Shown here: piece by piece, positions 61,660 to 64,000 of the stretch
Position numbering within the stretch: the first letter of the stretch is position 1
Layout of the letters: every line of letters starts with the position of its first letter
Source: Whitmania pigra
Taxonomy: Eukaryota > Annelida > Clitellata > Hirudinida > Haemopidae
Direction of reading: 5' to 3'
DNA: 64,000 nt
NCBI GenBank assembly: GCA_021613335.1
Contig: JAJTWR010000454.1
Coordinates: forward strand, 260,001-324,000
The notes under the pieces: generated by a model
The model's database searches: none
What the model was told of the DNA's origin: nothing
What the model saw: only the letters and a program-made list of their open reading frames with translations
Position numbers and translations under genes: made by a program

Positions 61660-62797
61660 CCACCCACCAATAGAGGCCTCCCACCAATATAGACTTTCGA
61701 TCAAATTTTTACAAAATGTGTAGTATGATACGTTTTCAAATTCAGTAGTCCTTGACAAATGCGTCCATTGAAGAGTTACGTTTCAATTTGGCATTTGGTT
61801 TAGCGCGTCGATTGATGTATTACATATGCGAGCCATACATCAAAGAGAATCGCCTTACGAGTCATCAAGTCACGTCTATTCCTCAGAATGTCCAGTGATT
61901 TCTTTGATAATAAGAGTATATGTGGAACTACTCAAAGACCAAAGCATACTGTTCGTGCGTTCTGCTTCCATACACTTGCTGGAACTACACTACATTCGCA
62001 ATTATTATATTGAAGAACTTGGATTCGGAAGCATCTCGGTGAGTTTGATTAGTATTTCTTTTTTTCTTTAAATAGTTATTTGATTTACTTATCTGGGTAG
62101 TTGCCTAAATAATCACTCAGAACAAGTTATTGGGACAACAATTTGCCTAGTACTTCTGAGACTGATTGGATAGGCTGATTTGACACACCTAGAGTTGTAA
62201 AAAAACATGTTTTTTTTGTGTTTTTATGAGTTTTTTATGAGTTTTTTTTATGTATTTTGTTTTTTTAAATTTATCGATAAAATGATAATTCATGATTGGA
62301 CAAACAGATTTATTGCAACTTCAATAAGACAAACAATAAAAAATAAGAATAGCAGTGCTAATTTAAATCAGTTTTTCAGGTACCAAGCGAGAGTTTAGTC
62401 AAATTTAAACAAATTTCAATAATGTACAAGTCTGTATATTTGTTTCTTTGATATTATTTTTGTCCTTTCATCTTTAAATTTTTACAAATAATGAAATGAA
62501 TATGTTTTTAACTTTTTAATTTTATGCCAAATAAAAAACATTTAATTGATCGTAATGCATCTCAATATATTTTTAAATGTCATATCAACGTCCTGTAATT
62601 GTGAAGCGTCGCAATGCCAGAAGTAGCGTCAGAAGTACTTTTTGTTAAACGTTTACATAGCGCTCTTTTCTTGTGGTTATGCAAGCTGGTCTGAAACATG
62701 TCATTTTACAGAAAAAGCGCCTAAATTAAATGGCACAACAAAGAGGCAACAAATGCAAGGCCTCGATATATATTTGTCATGTCATGTTACATTCCAG
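61660..62797. other. Region upstream of the right-edge gene
   Basis: A frame at 61826-62059 ends at a good donor (CTCG/GTGAGT) and one at about 62280-62379 ends at TTTTTCAG/GTACC. Either could be an early exon of the gene that follows, but I could not link them in phase. Otherwise nothing is recognised. Confidence 0.3.
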
Positions 62798-64000
62798 CTC
62801 CTTATTGCCTCCCGCATCTGATACCAGTCTATTTGAAATCGACGATCTATTTTATCGAAATGAGTTGCCTGCCACGCCAGTACCGGGTAAGTTTTGGAAG
62901 TTTTAAATTTGGAATTACAATTAGCTGGAGGTGCTTCCTGGTAGTGCAGGCTGGTTTGTAAATGCGACACATTGCCGTTAATACCTCTTGAAGGAGACCT
63001 ATAATTATTTTATTACATTTATTTCAAATATTACTTTAACGTCTAAAAGAAATTATATGCAGAAAATATTTCGGAATCCACAAAATGTCAAATGATGAAG
63101 AAATCAACACTGTTAAACTATTTCAAAGCATACTACATTTCTGTAAGTACAAGATAACTATTTAAGTTTCGCAACTCAAATGTTGATGCACTCATCCGAC
63201 AACGCCAGTCGGTTAGCAAAACACCACACATGGAAAATAATTGTTCATTTGGCCTACAAGTTGGTATCGCAATCAATATTGTAACAAGTTGTATAATCTT
63301 TGGAGATTTCAGTATGAGAGCACATTCATTGTCATTTGTTTTGTTTTATATATTAGAAATCACGTGGAAAAAAACTTATACTGTGAAGTATAGGTTCTAG
63401 CTATGTTAGAGTTCATTATTAAAGGTCTTGCTCGGGTTCTTACAAAAAATAATTGAGGGTTGTGATCTAGTTCGATTCTTTTGTGCTGAGTTTTGGTTTT
63501 ATCCCATCTCTAGTGTTGACTATAAGATGTAATTATAAGTTAACTAATAAAATGATGCATAATATTACTATTTATTAGATACCTTACATAAAAGACCAAA
63601 CCGTGGACAAGATATTTCTGCAAATGATTGAACACATATCGCATGATGTGTTTGACAGCATTTCTGGATATAAATTTGTGTCAAAGTAAGTTCAAATAAT
63701 CTCACAAGATTCTTTAAAACTATTCCACTAACCCATTATTTGCGCAGATGCTTGAATGCGTTACTTGAACCAAGATACTTATTTAACGTCGTTATGGCAC
63801 TGAAAATATTTAAAGTTGCTTTCACAAAGAATGTATACTTTCTTGATAGAGAATTTCTCAAAGAAGACAGTACAGTTTATATTGCTTGTCTTTAAACTTA
63901 ATAGATGATTATTACATGATAAATTTCAATTACTTCAGATCTAGTGAAAGCAGTGTTTCTTAAGAAACTCACAAATATTCCCCAGTGCAAACGTCCCGAG
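62798..64000 (+). CDS. Unrecognised gene, partial, continues beyond the window
   Basis: Five exons join in phase: 62798-62886, 63063-63142, 63579-63685, 63748-63869 and 63939 to the window edge. The 5' end is not established. The encoded part starts acidic and Pro-rich (ASDTSLFEIDDLF), followed by Lys-Lys-Ser-Thr-Leu-Leu-Asn-Tyr-Phe, which resembles a PCNA-interacting (PIP-like) segment. It then becomes a mostly helical hydrophobic region (IFLQMIEHISHDVF, KCLNALLEPRYLFNVVMALK). This combination would fit a DNA replication or repair protein, but I recognise no family and the PIP reading is only a pattern match. Confidence 0.5.

Overview
The window is AT-rich, intron-rich animal nuclear DNA. 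Genes have GT-AG introns of roughly 0.1 to 2 kb. The gene set includes an ErbB/EGF receptor, TFIIIA, a THAP/C2H2 zinc-finger protein, two hnRNP A/B-type proteins, a tri-snRNP protein, a RhoGAP and an axonemal dynein regulator. The receptor has an ectodomain longer than that of vertebrate EGFR, as in fly and worm receptors. A short TTAGGG run lies inside an intron. Together these suggest an invertebrate with motile cilia or flagella. I cannot name the phylum from sequence alone.

Layout, left to right. 1-12.7 kb: a 22-exon ErbB receptor tyrosine kinase (+). 13.7-16.2 kb: TFIIIA (+). 17.3-18.4 kb: an intronless THAP plus C2H2 gene (+). 19.4-23.4 kb: a tandem pair of hnRNP A/B paralogues (+). 24.1-26.3 kb: SNRNP27 (+). 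28.2-30.7 kb: an unrecognised type II membrane protein (+). 30.7-34.4 kb: intergenic DNA with a 3' LINE fragment and a small minisatellite. 34.4-43.8 kb: a very large Gln-rich bHLH protein resembling USF3 (+). 47.0-49.1 kb: an unrecognised Ser/Pro-rich gene (+). 51.0-55.6 kb: a RhoGAP of the ARHGAP21/23 type (-). 56.7-59.2 kb: DRC2/CCDC65 (-). 59.6-61.7 kb: a decayed hAT transposon with intact terminal repeats and target-site duplication, apparently inserted into the end of another hAT. 62.8-64.0 kb: the middle of an unrecognised gene that leaves the window (+).

I built the exon models by hand from splice signals and reading phase. RhoGAP, DRC2, SNRNP27, both hnRNPs, the bHLH gene and the membrane protein join in phase from start to stop. 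Three models do not. The receptor lacks one base near 8785, the TFIIIA exon junction 6/7 is off by one, and the 47-49 kb gene has a one-base conflict at exon 3. The same kind of problem in several otherwise healthy genes suggests single-base assembly errors rather than pseudogenes, but reads are needed to decide.

The genes are neighbours, not a pathway, apart from the hnRNP pair, which is a local duplication. Three nearby loci (two hnRNPs and SNRNP27) concern RNA processing, but nothing here shows they are co-regulated.
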